The translations under genes and the position numbers were made by a program. Below, one piece after another: positions 1 through 15,984 of a DNA stretch of 64,000 bases (the first letter of the stretch is position 1; each line of letters opens with the position of its first letter). The DNA is taken from contig JAHQIW010006036.1 of assembly GCA_019055375.1 (NCBI GenBank), forward strand, positions 124,001 through 188,000, read 5' to 3'. This stretch comes from Parelaphostrongylus tenuis (Eukaryota > Nematoda > Chromadorea > Rhabditida > Metastrongylidae). Below the pieces are notes generated by a model that saw only the letters and a list, made by a program, of their open reading frames with translations, ran no database searches and was not told the DNA's origin.

Positions 1-1460
1 ATCTTACGATTAAGATCGTTATATAAGAAAATATTTGAGGTTATACTTATAAAACTATTTTTGTTTTGGACAGAATCGTTACGTATCGCATCAAAAATCG
101 CTAAAGCGTCGAGCGATCTATTTTTTTTTCCTATCGTCCACACGGATCTAATCGCCCTAGAGTGCATCTGTGTATTCTGTACTCACCCTGAACTTTGTAA
201 AAAAAATCTCGGAACATTTCGATAGTAGATGAAGATTTTTCTGAGATTCATACATCTATTAAGTTACTTACGAACTTATTTTATTATTGATTGTAGTGCA
301 TGAGATGATCGAAGGCGCGTTGAATGAACTGACAGCTAAGGGAAGCGATCGGAGTGCGTGGAGATTGTCTATCCATCAAATGCACACATAAACCGGCTGT
401 TCTGCTGCCTCGTCGATTTACGACGAGATTCGCCGAAATATCTAGTCGTTTACAGTTTCTGTAGCTTTTTTTCAGGATACAAGATCACCAACAAGAACAC
501 TTCAACGCCGCCAACAAAAGAGGGCATTCTTTCTTCGTTTTTGTCCGGAAAGATCAAAACTACCGAAGCTATCTCCATGATTAAACAAGTAACCGAACAT
601 AGTCAACAGTGTATAGTTCATTCTTCAGTTTTATGACGTATCTTTGGATTTTGTTCAGCGCAGTGGTTGATAGGGCTCTGTGACGCAAGTGTGGCGCTGT
701 TTCGAGCACCTCGGTAAACGGCAGTTTCCGTCCTTGCGAGGAAAGTAGATGGCTACCAGACCTATTCAGGATGATAAACACACTGAGATGGTACTTCGAT
801 AAGATTACCACAAATCAATGCGCAGGCCAGCTATGTTTTCAATCGCCTTTATGATGGTACGTGTGATGTCCACTTGATTTGTCCTAGGATCTTTCAGCTG
901 CAGTATTTGAAGACCACCACGTTTCCACAAGAAACAACTGAGGATTGGGACTGTGTGGAGTGATTGGAGTTTGGCTGGTTCGATGTAACATTGAACAAGA
1001 GACGAGTGCATTGAGCAGCATCTATAGTCACTGCGCCTTTTGCATCATGAATGTATAATTTTCTAAAAATCAAAAGAAGCTTTCAACGCAGTATTTAGAT
1101 TTGCCTTTCAATATATTGCTTTCGTTGGTTTGATACCAGCACCACGGCCTCACCAAGTTTTCCTTTGGTACCGGACTTCTCTGGGGAATATAACAGCAGT
1201 GACCTCACATATCGGTAGAACATTGAAGATTACTGTTTAGACTAGATTTGCTTTGAATCATCTCGTCGATGCTTGATGAGATGAAATCTACGGTTCATTC
1301 TCTAATAGTTGATAAATACCAAGAAAATTTCCCTTTTTGAACAAATTATCTAAGCCGTTTCTCGACTTGAGATACTAGTTGTGACAGAGGTTACGACGTT
1401 TTCCAAAAATGCCTTGTACATTTTTTCGAAGCTTTTATCTGCTAAACACCTATTAAATGC
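1..1460. other. No supported gene
   Basis: AT-rich DNA with ORFs under 100 codons and no paired splice signals. 358-636 is open but without any domain. Confidence 0.4.
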
Positions 1461-1465
1461 AAGGC

Positions 1466-1712
1466 TGATGGTTGGATCTCGCGCTCATGGCTCACCAAGC
1501 TAACCATCCCTGCGGGGTCGCTAAATCGGTACCAGACAGGTCTCAGACTTGCCTAGAGGATAAGCAGTATTGACTAGAGCATCGGGAGGCCACCGCGAGT
1601 CATTGTAAAGGCCCAGATATGCATCTAATCACCTCAAACGTTGTTGAACACTGAAGAAGAATGCGATATGCATTCCTCAGGGATTGAATGACGCCGAGAG
1701 CTTCATCCTTTA
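1466..1712 (+). repeat. tRNA-derived SINE family B, 5'-truncated
   Basis: Starts at the B-box region (GATGGTTGGATCTCGCGCTC) and ends CTCAGGGATTGAATGACGCC then GAGAGCTTCATCC. Confidence 0.65.
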
Positions 1713-1719
1713 TCACAAA

Positions 1720-3260
1720 AACGTCGATTATTCAGTTTGATTTGCTACTATTCAGTCTTTTCGAAGCATTTTAGATGAAAGTGCTTTCTCTGCACATCTT
1801 TGACAAGAAATAATACGAAAATGTGAAGTCTAGCTTTTTTTTCAGATGTTTGGACAGTATTACTTTATTTATCATCTTCTTGGGAATATGGGCAACAGGA
1901 AAAATTGGTAGAAATATTTCTGTTCGATAGAGCTCACATGATTCTTGATGTTTGGCAAGAAAAAATCAAGAACAAATTTTTATGGCTTAATTTATATTTC
2001 ATTTGATTCGTAATCTTTTTGAAGTTTCTTCGTCGGTTTCTGTTTTTTTTTGTCATTCACTGAACATTTTTTTTCATGGTCGCTGCATCATTCGAATTCC
2101 ATGTGTCGTAACATCCTTGAGACGATGAGAATAAAGCATTTAGCATTGATCAATCCCCTATGGAAGCATCGTACACTTGTTTCTCGTTGTAACATGGCAG
2201 GCACAAGGCACATCTTGCGTAAACAGTAACTTCTGGTGGCCTACGACTGTAACACAACATTGTTTAGCCTCTAAGAAAAAAAAATTTGGTGTCAAATTGA
2301 TGACCGGAGGAAAGAGCCGACTAGTCCGAGGCACAGGTCGGATCAACGACTACGTATCTGTTGTAAGACAACTTTGAGCACTGAGTTACTAGTTACATGG
2401 AAAAGTTACTGAACTATGCCGAAAGGAGGTTTCCATTTTATCTCATCGATAAGCCGTCCAAAGCTTTGATGTCGTAGGAACAAGTGTTAAACTAGGGACC
2501 GTAGGTGGAATGTCTCTTCAAGTTGCCATAGGTTGCTTAGCTTTATCTGATAACAATCATAAGTGGTTAACCTGATAATAAAAGTGAGATTTGAGAACTA
2601 CAGAACCGAAGAAGCGTAAATTCATGATCGGCGACAACAAAATCTAAAGACTTCTTTTACAACAATCTTTACAAAAAGAGAACTCATGAACTCTCTTGAA
2701 TTCTTCTCCAGCACTTTATCAAATAAAGGCGTACTTTTGCACAGAAAAAAGGTCTATTGTAAAACAACAAACATAGAGAGATCTATTGTCCATGGAATTA
2801 TTCTGAAGAGGTAAATTCGCATTTTCAACATTTTCAATGGAAGCAACGCAGAAAGCATTAATAGCGTTAAGCGAGTATACTTTTATTAAATTTCGAACGT
2901 GTCTTTGCTCACACCTATATCACATAGTTTGCAAGAACACATAGAGTCAGTACAAGCAAAAAAAGCGAGATAAGGAGTAGATCGTATGGTTAGTCATTTC
3001 ACTCTTTATTTTGACAACAATCTAATTGTTCTCTGAACACGATTGCCGAATAGGAAATTTTCGCATTGGATTCGAAAGCTACAACGTTGAAAAGAATGAC
3101 GACTAAAGCACTAGCGATAGTAGCTTAATACACCGCGCCTGTCTTTTTACTTTTTGAAATCTTTAGCTTTTACTTCTTGTTCTCTGAAATCGGCAACAGC
3201 ATGCTTAGATTGCATTGCAATTCCAGCTAAAACCATGCGAGCGGCACGATTTAGTTTTAG
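1720..3260. other. No supported gene
   Basis: Nothing beyond short, overlapping opposite-strand ORFs at 2158-2377. A poly(A)-like A run at 2275-2283. Confidence 0.4.
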
Positions 3261-3264
3261 CTTC

Positions 3265-3734
3265 TATAAAAGGCTACTTAGCATAAACAATATTGTTAGC
3301 AAAACAAACTAAAAGAGGAAAATGGGTGAGTACCTAAATTTGATAATGACTCTTATGCTCTCTTTGCTATCAACCACGGCTTTTTACGATCATCAACAGG
3401 CTTTTACGAAGGGGAAATAAGAGGTGCGGTCAATGGACGGCCTGTTGTAGTTGAACAATAAAAAATTGGTCGACACAGATGGATGTGGGAAAGTGTCGAA
3501 TCAAATTAAAGTATGGATAACATCACAATAACGAGTTTATTTTTGCCTTTGAAATGCATAGGACATCTATATAAATGCATTAGCTGTGGCTATATTGTTT
3601 AAGAATGGCAGGTTGGAAGAGAGGAATACAGAAAGAGGTTAAGCTGCAACGATTGACGAGTTGTGACATTCAGCTCGTCAAACGATAAAAAAGCTCTAAT
3701 TTGCAGGCATTACGGAGGGAAAGAATAAATCTTA
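3265..3734 (+). promoter_or_regulatory. TATA-like promoter with a possible mini first exon
   Basis: TATAAAAG at 3265-3272, then ATGG at 3322-3325 directly followed by a GTGAGT donor. A TTTGCAG acceptor at 3700-3706 continues the frame (MGITEGKNKS) but stops at 3732. A GC-richer open piece at 3765-3905 (FFNARKKLALLKEQKLFAFG...) is out of frame. May be a decayed gene. Confidence 0.2.
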
Positions 3735-4470
3735 GAAACAATTTGAATATTATGCACATCTAAAGCGACTGGTGCGTTTTTCAACGCCAGAAAGAAGTTG
3801 GCGCTGCTGAAAGAGCAGAAGTTGTTCGCCTTTGGCACGGGTGTGGGCAGAAAACGTGATTATGAACCCGCCGACGACAATGATGGACAGATGGATTTTT
3901 CATGAGCGCGAATCGATTAGGATATTCCATAAGACAATTTAGAAATAAGCTGGTTAAGTAGTGCTTTACTAGGAGGCTGACAATTCACCAAGGAATACCA
4001 AACTTGACACACTTAGGAGTGGTGTTAACGACAGCCATAGATCTTCACGGAGCAAAAGGACATTTTTTGTACGACTGAAGTGTTAATGAAAAATTTCATA
4101 GGATTCATATGAGAACATGTGGGAAAGTTGGCTAAAGATCGTGAATATGGCAAACGCAGTAGTTGTGCGTCAAGCAAGCGTTCATAAGATCATGCGTGAT
4201 GTTACGCAAGATCAGAAAGCACAATGAAATCAGAATGTTCTATGCTGACAGTATTTATGCGTAGTATTGCGTGGCGTTCATACGGAAGCACAATGTTGGC
4301 TCATATGCTTTCCGGTGAGCAGCAGACGTTGACGACATCAAAACCAAAAGGCAGCAGCATCTTCGTCAAACTGGATAGACGCCTTCTAATTGCGACCGAA
4401 AACGCACACAGGCAAACTGGCTGCTAGGAGGTCGCACGGTAACACAGCAACAATGACGGAGGCGGTAGCA

Positions 4471-4682
4471 GCAGAAGCAACAGCAACAGCAACAGCAACA
4501 GGAGAAGAGAATGAAGCGCCCACGTGTTGTACCTTTTGAGGTCCGTAGAACGCTGTCAACCCACGACATCGTGACCGGCCTGTCTTATGAGGATTACAAT
4601 TCGAAGCTGAACAGCCGGCTTGGCGCCCGCGTCAAGGTGACTCGACGAAGGGCGCCGACGAAAAATGCAGGATGGCCTTCGT
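4471..4682 (+). CDS. Possible exon: poly-Gln then basic segment, unrecognised
   Basis: Frame CAG-rich (QQKQQQQQQQEKRMKRPRVV) then PFEVRRTLSTHDIVTGLSYE and DYNSKLNSRLGARVKVTRRR to a stop at 4680-4682. A donor-like GTGACT follows RVK at about 4637. GC-rich against an AT-rich background. No upstream exon is certain, as an in-frame TAG lies just before the CAG run. Confidence 0.3.
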
Positions 4683-4699
4683 AGGATAAGTGCCGCAAC

Positions 4700-6220
4700 A
4701 GTTCTTCAAAGAAGGGGCCAGCCTCCTTTTCAATTGCCGATGTTTATATTGATGCCTTTCAAAAGGCACTGTAACTCGCGACAGAATTCTGTTTATCTAA
4801 TTCCTTTCTAAATTGAAACAATGGTGGGATTTTTTGAGGAAAAAGTGGGGAAGAAGCTTTACTCGAGCCGAAGGAGTGTAAAGGGGTAGGAAAAATGAGA
4901 TTCTCGAAAGTAAGTTTTCTACTGTCTTCTGTTAGCCACTGATTCCTAAATAGCAGTAGTCTCTTTAAGTTTTATGGAAGTTTTAAGCAATTTTATATTT
5001 TGCAGTTGTGATCAAAACGATAGATATTCGTGTCAGCGTCAATACGATCCTTCTGAAATAAAAAAAAGAAAAAGTACACATAGATGTGCATAAATCTAAA
5101 ATTGCCACTACTAAAGGCATCGTTCGCAGAACATTTGAAGGCCACCAGTTGTAAAATCGCACCAGCTATACCAGCTTTTCACTAAATTGCATGACATTGA
5201 CACAAAGACATGCCGTATTCTTGTTCTCTATCAACTATGAGGCAAAAAATGCCCTGAAAAAAAAACGGTATAGATTTTTGGATGGAACGCCCACAAATTT
5301 GAAATGATGGTATTGAAGTGAAAAGCTTTCAGAAAAGAGTAGACTTTGCCACACAACGCTGAAATTAAACAGCAAATAAGGATTTTTACCCGAAATGACA
5401 TAATGATCAGTTACATCGTCGTGAGATTCGATCGTAAAGGCAAGTTTCATTAGCTTTGAGCATAAGGTTGACCTAATTAATTTAGTGGTAGTGGAAGCAG
5501 GGCTTTTTTGAAGCATTCTGAATCCTGACGAACTCGAATGGATGTTCAAATGGCTTTTCAACGTTTGCAAAGAAATTGAATGTCTGATCAATTTTTAGCG
5601 AAATTCTTCTGTCTATTATTTCCATGAAGTTGTAAAAAATATTATCTAGTATAGGTAGAAGCTTAACTACATTGTAGTACAGGGATAAGGATGCTGAGAT
5701 ATAACAAAATCAAAACATCAAGCTAGTCTTCGAACCGCAGTTGCCCTTTTCGGACTCCTACGTTCCGGCCATCATATCAGATTTATCTCCCTCTGTCTTA
5801 CATCTCCAGGTTAGTCTTTTTCTTAGCCATTTTTTGACTCTTTCAAGGCTCTCAAAAACCATCTGCCGACAGTAATAATCTAGAGAGCAGGAATTGGCAT
5901 GGAAACCAGATAGGTTGAACCTGCAGCAGAAAAAACTTTAAGTAGCTTGGGTTAGTTTTAGCTTATGCATCAATTTGAATGCACGAGTTATGACGCATAT
6001 TTATCGATGATGAGACGACGTAAAACTTTTTAGTTTATTCATATCCTTTGTATTGCAATCTCACACATTTTTTCTTTTTATAATTTTTCGCTTTTAAGCG
6101 AACACATAAGACTTCGGGAATTTCTTCTCCGTACTGAGAAGAATTGAATTCTTGGCAGAGATTTCATTGGCACTCAAAATCACCCAAATGAGCCAATTTC
6201 AACATGTTTATAAAGGTCAA
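4700..6220. other. No supported gene
   Basis: One 118-codon minus ORF (5235-5591) is Ser/Phe-rich without a recognisable domain, splice context or start signal. Confidence 0.4.
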
Positions 6221-6221
6221 G

Positions 6222-6512
6222 AAGGATAAGGCTCTCGGCGTTGATTAATCCCTGAGGGATGCGCCATACATTCGACCTCAATTTTTACCTTCGTTTGAGG
6301 TGATTGAATGCATATCTGGCCTTACAATGACTCTCGGTAGCCTCCCGCTGAACCGAGTCAGTGCTGCGCATCCTCCCAGACAAGTCTGAGACCACTCTGG
6401 CACCGATTTATCGACCACGGAAGGATGGATGGCGTGGTGAGCCGTGAGCGCGAGATCGAGCCATAGACATTGTGCGCGACGCCGAACACCTCCAACCACT
6501 GCGCCACATGCG
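6222..6512 (-). repeat. tRNA-derived SINE family B, full copy
   Basis: Minus strand begins with a tRNA-like head (TGGCGCAGTGGTTGGAGG, then GGCTCGATCTCGCGC), followed by a conserved body with ACTTGTCTGGGAGGAT and AGTCATTGTAAGGCCAGATA, and ends CTCAGGGATTAATCAACGCC then GAGAGC. It aligns with copies at 1466, 49371, 54033 and 58352. Confidence 0.7.
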
Positions 6513-6519
6513 CTTTTAA

Positions 6520-9040
<2,521 letters not shown>

Positions 9041-9061
9041 TTTTCTTATTGCGCGTACACG

Positions 9062-10417
9062 TCACTGTCGTCCGTGATCGTCGAGTGACTCGAGCGGGTA
9101 CCAGCAACTCTTCCATTTTTTCCTATCGCGAGCAAGAGTAGCCCAGTAGGTCCTCCTTGCCCTAGGAATTCGCTGAGCATCATATCTTTCTTCCATCGCT
9201 TTCGTGAAGAAATCGGACCAACGGGTCAGTGGTCTTCCTTTAGAGCGCTTGACGTCCCGAGGAATCCAGTCGGTAACGGCTCTCGTCCATCGGTTGTCGT
9301 TGAAGCGCATCACGTGTCCGGCCCACCTTATTTTCGATATCCTGGCATGTAGAACGGCGTCCCTGATTTTCGATCGTTGACGTAGGTCGGAAGTTCGGAT
9401 CCTTTGTCTCATTTGCGAAATACGAGATACTCCTAGCATCGACCTTTCGACTGCGCGTTCGATAACGGCAAGTGATCTTTCATCCTGCTTACGTAGCGAC
9501 CAGGTTTCTGCTGCATACGTTAGGGCAGGGATAATTGTCGAGTCGAAAAGGTGGGCACGGAGTCGGATGTTCTTTGTCCTCTTCACTACATCTTCGATGC
9601 TCTTAAACGTTCCCCAAGCCGCTCGTTTCCTCCTGCTCAACTCTGGGGCTAGGTCGTTCATCATGTTGATTTCACGACCTAGATAGATGTAACTGGAGCA
9701 TTCGGAAATTGTCGTTCCGTTGAGCGTGAATGGGGCATTAGAAACCCATCCGTTCCTCATGAACATTGTTTTCGTTAGATTCAGTTGAAGACCGATCTTT
9801 CCACAGGCGTTATCGAAATCAGTCAACATTCGTTCCGCTTGGCTGATGTTTGGTGTTATGAGAACGATATCGTCAGCAAAGCGAAGATGGTTTAATTGTC
9901 GACCGTCAATTTTCACTCCCATTTCGTCCCATTCTAATGTTCGCATGACGTTTTGTAGGATGGCAGTGAATAGTTTTGGCGATATTGTATCGCCTTGTCG
10001 AACCCCTCTTCTTACGTCAATGGTGATATTGTTGTAGAATGGAGATATTCTGGTCGTGAAATCTTTATAAAGCTCACGAAGGATCATTATGTACCGAGTA
10101 GGGACGCCCTGGTTATCCAGAGCCTCTATAACCGCTTCTGTTTCCACTGAATCAAAGGCTTTCTTCAGATCGATAAAAGTGAGACAGAGTGGTTGTTTGT
10201 ACTCTCGCGAAACTTCAATGAGTCTTGTGATCGTGTGGATGTGGTCCATGGTACTAAATCCTTTTCTGAACCCTGCTTGTTCGCATGGCTGTCCTTCGTC
10301 CAGTGTTCTGTCAATCCTGTTCAGGATGACTCGAGTAAAGAGTTTATAGACAACGGACAGCAAGCAGATTGGGCGATAATTGCCTATGTCGTGAAGGTCT
10401 CCCTTTTTGAACAACAA
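9062..10417 (-). pseudogene. RTE reverse transcriptase
   Basis: 451 codons open from an internal Met; the true domain begins upstream (LFTRYLSECKVPIQWKTSKT, then LLFKKGD). RT motifs: NYRPICLLSVVYKLFTRVI (residues 13-31), motif A FIDLKKAFDSV (81-91), motif B RRGVRQGDTISPKLF (136-150), motif C FADD (180-183), then the thumb and a C-terminal region with TWSLRKQDERSL and WAGHVMRFNDNRWT. The catalytic Asp residues are present, so the protein is inactivated only by the two upstream frameshifts. Confidence 0.9.
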
Positions 10418-10518
10418 TACGGTCTTGCTGGTTTTCCATTGAATAGGGACCTTGCATTCTGACAGGTAGCGAGTGAAGAGCCGAGCCAGGGTGTTGATGA
10501 GAACTGGCGGCAGGTTCT

Positions 10519-11220
10519 TCAGGTGTTCTGGTCTAATCCTGTCTGACCGGGTGTTGTTCTGTTTTTCACCGACGATATAGCATGTCGGATTTCGGAAGGA
10601 AGGACCGGTGGAACGACATATTCGTCCTCTTTCAATTTATATGACGGTAAGAGAACATGGCTAGCGAAGAGATCCGAGAAGTACTGGTGGATGATTTTCT
10701 CCATAGCCCTTCTGGAAGCTGTAAGTGTCCCGTCAGGGTATCGGAGTGCAATCATCTTGGTCTTATAGTTGGCGAAGCCTCGCTGGGCTTTGCGAATGCT
10801 CTTCCCAGCTTCTGCAGCTTCTGCCATAACTGCTGCTCTTCTCTCTTTAAGGTCTTCTTTTATCGCTTCTCTGCATCGTTTCGCAAGTTCGGACGTAAGG
10901 TTTCGGTTGCCTGCGGCTCGTGCGATTCCACGTTGACGTATCAGCTCGAGTGTCTGCGGAGACAAGCGTCTCTTCGTTACCTTAGGACTTTCGGCTTTTT
11001 TAGCGCTAACGTGAAGATATTCAACGAGTCGATCGTATTCTTCGTCGATGTTGTCGACAACGGTATCTTCCCAAGAGCCGACTAATGATTTGAATACATC
11101 CCAGTTTATGGTAGTTCTGGGACTTCGTTGTTTAAATTTAGCGGCTTTCTCTCCTCTCCTCGAAAATCGGAACGTTGCGCGAGAGGCGATGGTCTGATCC
11201 CGTGTAGAACTTGGGAACAA
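10519..11220 (-). pseudogene. RTE linker segment between endonuclease and RT
   Basis: In-frame reading from about 11180 gives a charged, Lys/Arg-rich, coiled-coil-like linker (INWDVFKSL, LVEYLHVSAKKAE, RRAAVMAEAAEAGKSIRKAQ) leading to ISSVKNRTTPG. The expected continuation DRIRPEHLKNLPPVLI is in the frame of the downstream RT, so a second one-base shift lies near 10545. The first residues of this ORF are a shadow of the endonuclease. Confidence 0.8.
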
Positions 11221-12052
11221 CAGCGACGTCGGTCAGGCAAAACCTTCGATTTACTATGATGTGATCTATTTCGTTATGGTACTCTCCATTGGGAGACTCC
11301 CACGTCCATCGCTGAGAGAGAGGCTTTTGGAATTGCGAGTTACCATGGATGGTTTGGGTCGTCATGATAAACTCGGATAGCCTCTCACCCTGTTCATTCC
11401 ATTCTAGTCCGTGGGTCCCTATGTGACGTTCTTCAGACGTTCTTCTAGGTCCAATTTTTGTGTTAAAATCTCCGACAATGACCTTGAAGAATGTATGATC
11501 TTCTCTGAAGAATTTTTCGAGGTCCATATAGAACGCTTCGACTTCGTTTTCGTCATAGCTTGATGTTGGTGCGTAAGCAACGAAGATGGTCAAAGCCGGC
11601 ATAGAACCACATCGTTTCAACCGTAATCGTCCGATGCGGGTTGTTAGTTGTTCGAACGAATCAATGTTCACGGTCAAATTCGATTTGACGAGGACGCCAA
11701 CGCCACCGACACCTCTGCGATCGCATGTTCCAAGGAACAGTTCTTCTCCGGTGTCATAGACAGCGTGAAAAGGATGGCGCCTTCTCGTCTCAGCCAGGCC
11801 AATGACGTCGTACCTTATTCTTCTTGCTTGAATCAACAGATCTTCTACAGCGGATTGTTGAGCAAGGGTTCTTGCATTGTAGGTACAGATCGTCATTTTA
11901 GTCCGTTTCGATCTTGGCAGCCTAGTTCGGCCCTGAGATTTTAGCAGCCTCTCCGTACTCGTCCTACCTGGCGCTGCCGTACCAGGGGCTCTTTCGGGGT
12001 CAGGGGAATCAGGCCCATATTTGTTACTGTTCTTGGCATTTTTGATACCCAA
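11138..12052 (-). pseudogene. RTE endonuclease (exonuclease-endonuclease-phosphatase fold)
   Basis: 305 codons. Motifs in order: TICTYNARTL, GLAETRRRH (metal-binding Glu), [24 protein letters not shown], and SDHRLS (catalytic Asp-His). It nicks target DNA to prime reverse transcription. The frame leaves the protein just after SDHRLSR; the continuation ATFRFSRRGEKAAKFK is found in the next frame, showing a one-base shift near 11175. The basic N-terminal stretch before MTICTYNART is typical of RTE ORFs. Confidence 0.85.
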
Positions 12053-12559
12053 CGTGTAGCTTGCCAGACTCTAAACGTGGGGGCTGGGTACTCACGAGGT
12101 ACCATCGAAAATATTATTGCGTTCAAAATTAATTTGATTGCTTCGGTTTGGGTCCGTGGATGGCTTTCTGAACTTACAGTAGTCATTTGAAGCTTGATTC
12201 CCAGAAGTTCTTATAATAAAATTAGTTTTCAGAAAAGTCTACATAGAGCGCTGTAAGGGTGAAAAGCACATCACGTTTTGCACTTCGAAGTAGCTAGCTC
12301 GTCACGTGGAAATAACAGCGGTCTTACTGGGCAATGTGGAACAGAAAAGTTTGTACTTACGGAACGATAGAACAAAGTCTCTTCTTCAATTCTAATCCAA
12401 AACACCACGAAGAATCCCTGAAACGGTAAGAATATTCTTGAACAAATAACGGAAATTGCGCTCTTCTCAAATAACGCGCGTTCTCGAGGCGGATGTTGAA
12501 TTCACTGCTCACAGTGTCATTTGAGAGGCGGGCGATCATTATTAGTTTTTGTAGTGAAA

Positions 12560-12960
12560 TTGTGAAAGAGATATTGCCCTATTATTCTATATGTACAAAC
12601 ATTTTTCCACATTGCCAAATAAACGCACTATATGTTAAGAGCTGGACTAACTACTTCGAGTTCGAAACGTGATATTCTTTTTGCTCTTGCAGCAGTTAAG
12701 TGAAATTTATCGAGAAATAATTTTCGCAGCGAAATCGTCGAGATCTGGACTACCGAATGATTGCCAAAGGTCCAGTGAAAAGCTGTCCACATATTCGAGA
12801 CGTGTAAGCAACACAACTTGAATGCAAAGCACATGATTATTTCACTGCTACAACGCAATAATAAAGGATTTTCATAAAATGCACATGTTATTTGAATCCT
12901 CAAGAGTTACACCATCAAATAATTACTGAATGTTCATAAAAAAGCTCTTTCTCATCGAGA
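12560..12960. repeat. Dispersed repeat D units
   Basis: TCTTTTTGCTCTTGCAGCAG, GCGAAATCGTCGAGATCTGG and TTTCACTGCTACAACGC match units near 48.3 and 55.3 kb. Confidence 0.45.
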
Positions 12961-12969
12961 AAGGCCTCC

Positions 12970-14790
12970 AGAAAATCGTGTATCAAAATGGATACATTCC
13001 GTCACGAAAAGGTTCGAATTTCTGAATCAGTCTGATAATAGTATATCAGTGTGTCACGTATCACTATCTCCAACATTTTTATTATGAACAGTAGTTTTTG
13101 GTTTCTTTTTCTTGATATCTATTGCTGATTCATCTTAAACCTTCGAGATTGTTTTCTTCTTTTAGTTGTTTAATCGGGTGAGTTTTGCACATCCAATATC
13201 TCATTAAACATTAGAGCTTTTGAGTTTTTCCACTCTTTCCCTTTCTTCACACTTATTTTCCTTTACAACAAAAATGTTCTTCTTTGAATTGTCATGAAGG
13301 TAAGGAAAAAATTACTATGTTGACTTTCATCTGACGTAGCTACTAATAACACTAAATAGGAGTTCTGTGTGCTGCCAAAAAATGAATTTTCCTATGAGCC
13401 CTGCGAAAACAATTCAAGAGAAAACAAATTGGAATTCTAGTGCTGCTACAGTGAGCTATAAATGTAACCGTCGCCATGCTTCCTCAGAAGCAATAAGAAG
13501 CTATTTGGAATCTCATCAGTATTATTTAGCTGAGCAATTGCTTGATTAATTGATCAGTTATTGAGAAAGATTTTGGACTAAATTACTTACGTTGCCAGTT
13601 AGCAGATCAAGCTTAAGGGTGTTCTTAAGAAATCGTTTCTAATAGCTGGCTATTTGTTGCGCGTACATCCAACGACTGTGATTGCTCTTAACAATTTACA
13701 ATTCGAAAACAGTTCTATGCGTGAATCTTTCTTACGTTCCTCACCTTTCACTAGGCCATTATAAAATTTTTATTTAGCTGAATTGTTATGATTTGGAATT
13801 ACTTTGAATCTGCTCTTTTTCTTATATCACGGCTTCTCTTTCATCACGACAGCGATGATTCAAGTCAGTTGTCTAGAGACATTTGCCTTTGCCATGTGCG
13901 CCTTCGTATCACACCGATTCGAAATCTTCGGAGTGGAACACCGGGTAATGAAGCTGCGTCATTTGTCGATGCATTATTTACACAATACTGTTGATCGACT
14001 GATTATCCAATGAAAGTGATTTGTCAAAAAGACGATGCATTTTGCCACAGCTGGCCACCTTACATATAACAAACTTGGAAAAGATAAATGTGGCAAAACA
14101 TTAAACGAACAAGAAATTTATAATATATCCGAGTAAGCTGATTAATCTAACAAGATATGATTATTCATGTCGACACTGATTGACAGCTGGCTCTGAAAAG
14201 CAGTGTAATCCCAAAAATCTAGAATGCGCTCATCGAATATTTTGTTGTCCCTGACAAATGATTCGACTATCCATTTGGTTGCAAACATGTTCCACACTGC
14301 ATCAGTGTCTCTATTGTATATAAAAACTATGATAAGAGATAAAGTTAGGTACTTGAAGGAAAAAGCCCCTACACTATTCAGGTTAATAAAAAAAATACTT
14401 CAGTATGTAAGGAAATCACTTTCCTAATTCTACATGTAGCACAGTGGAAGAAGAGCCTTGCAATACTCAGGTGGCCGTTGAATTGATACTGTTGCTTGGA
14501 ATCAATGCTTGGTAGGACAGCAACAGTGGACTGGTAGAGTTGCCGTTTCGACTGATAGGTTGGCTGATTCACCGGGAATAATAGCAAACTCCAGATATGC
14601 ATTCAACCTCCTCTAGCGAAGCTTGTTAAAAGGGGAATGAAAGGCTCTTTGCATCTTTGGAGTATTATCAACTCTGAAAATGCTTTCAGATCTAGAGTGT
14701 GGCATGAGAACACGCTCGAGCTCCTTCCTTGAAGATTGTCAAAATGTACTTCCAATGTCTTTGTATGTTAACACCTGCACAATTTCAATC
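12970..14790. other. No supported gene
   Basis: AT-rich; no ORF above 75 codons with protein-like composition. Confidence 0.4.
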
Positions 14791-14794
14791 ACCC

Positions 14795-15050
14795 GTATCA
14801 TCTGTCGTCCCCTTGATCGTCTAGTGACTCGAGTGGGTACCAGCAACACTTCCACTTTCCCCTGTGCGTGCAAGAGTAGCCAAGTGGGTCCTCCTCGCAC
14901 TGGGGAATCGCTGAGCATCATATCTCTTTTCTATGCCTTTTGTGAAAAAATCGAACCAACGGGTCGGTGGTCTTCCTGTAGAGCGCTTGATGTCCCGAGG
15001 AATCTAGTCGGTAACGGCTCTCCTCCATCGGTTGTCGTTGAAGCACAGCT
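14795..15050 (-). mobile_element. RTE 3'-end fragment
   Basis: About 80-90% like positions 9070-9310 of the main copy (RT C-terminus), in the same orientation, with the short 3' tail (ACAGATGATACGGGTGAT on the minus strand). It is interrupted by stops. Confidence 0.8.
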
Positions 15051-15059
15051 GAAACAATT

Positions 15060-15980
15060 TTAATGTCAGCAGAACTTGCTGGCAGTCATACCCCGTTCTC
15101 TAACATCCTTCAGACACAATTCAGATGTCGCCGTCAGCATGTGTAATCACTCTACCAAAATAGTATCGACATGCTATAAAAGTTACAAGGGCGATAGTAC
15201 AGAGTTTTTTAACAATCGTTGGTTGACAAGTGAATGGCGTCGATTTGTCCAGATGCTTTTGAAGTAAAAAAAAGTATAAGTAGAAGGCTGTGCTTGAGAT
15301 AAACTTTCACAGAAGTAGCAGTAAATCCGGGCGAAAATCCTGTTAGGAAACTGTTTTCTATCAAATGGAATCGCGTAGAACAGGATATTATAAGGATAAT
15401 GTCACACAAGGAAACACGAACAAATGAGTGACTTGAAACGCACCTATGTAGATCATTAATTGCAACTGATTTTTCAGATTTTAGGCTATAATTATGATTC
15501 TAGTCAGCCATATCCTCTCAATTTTTTAAACTCATCGGTAATGAAGGTATTTACTAACGCTGCATTTAGATAGTTCGAATATTATTTAAAATTCAGATTT
15601 TCCTTCTGAACCAATCACTGAAGGTGGGATTGATCCGATCGCAGGAGGTAACGATGCAGTTTGCTTCTGGAAGTACAGATTTCTTCAGAAATGTGATGTT
15701 GAAATCGGTCACCTTAATTCTCTCTGCTGCACTTTACATGCAAATAAAACCTTTAGAATATCTACTAATTGATGACCCAAAGCTAAGATAGCGATGCACT
15801 GCACGAGCTTGACATCTCGCGCTCTCTCCGCTCCCAGAAGTCAACAACGAATGCTCCACAAACTGCTCCGGCCAGGGTATCGTCGAGATTGTAAGGATTA
15901 GTGCATGACCAGTATTCTCACAACGCTCATGGGGAACTTTGAAAATGAGGAGAAAAATACAGGAAACTAATCTTTATTTA
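15060..15980. other. No supported gene
   Basis: Nothing recognisable. A GC-richer patch at 15790-15900 is open in no frame. Confidence 0.4.
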
Positions 15981-15984
15981 AAGC

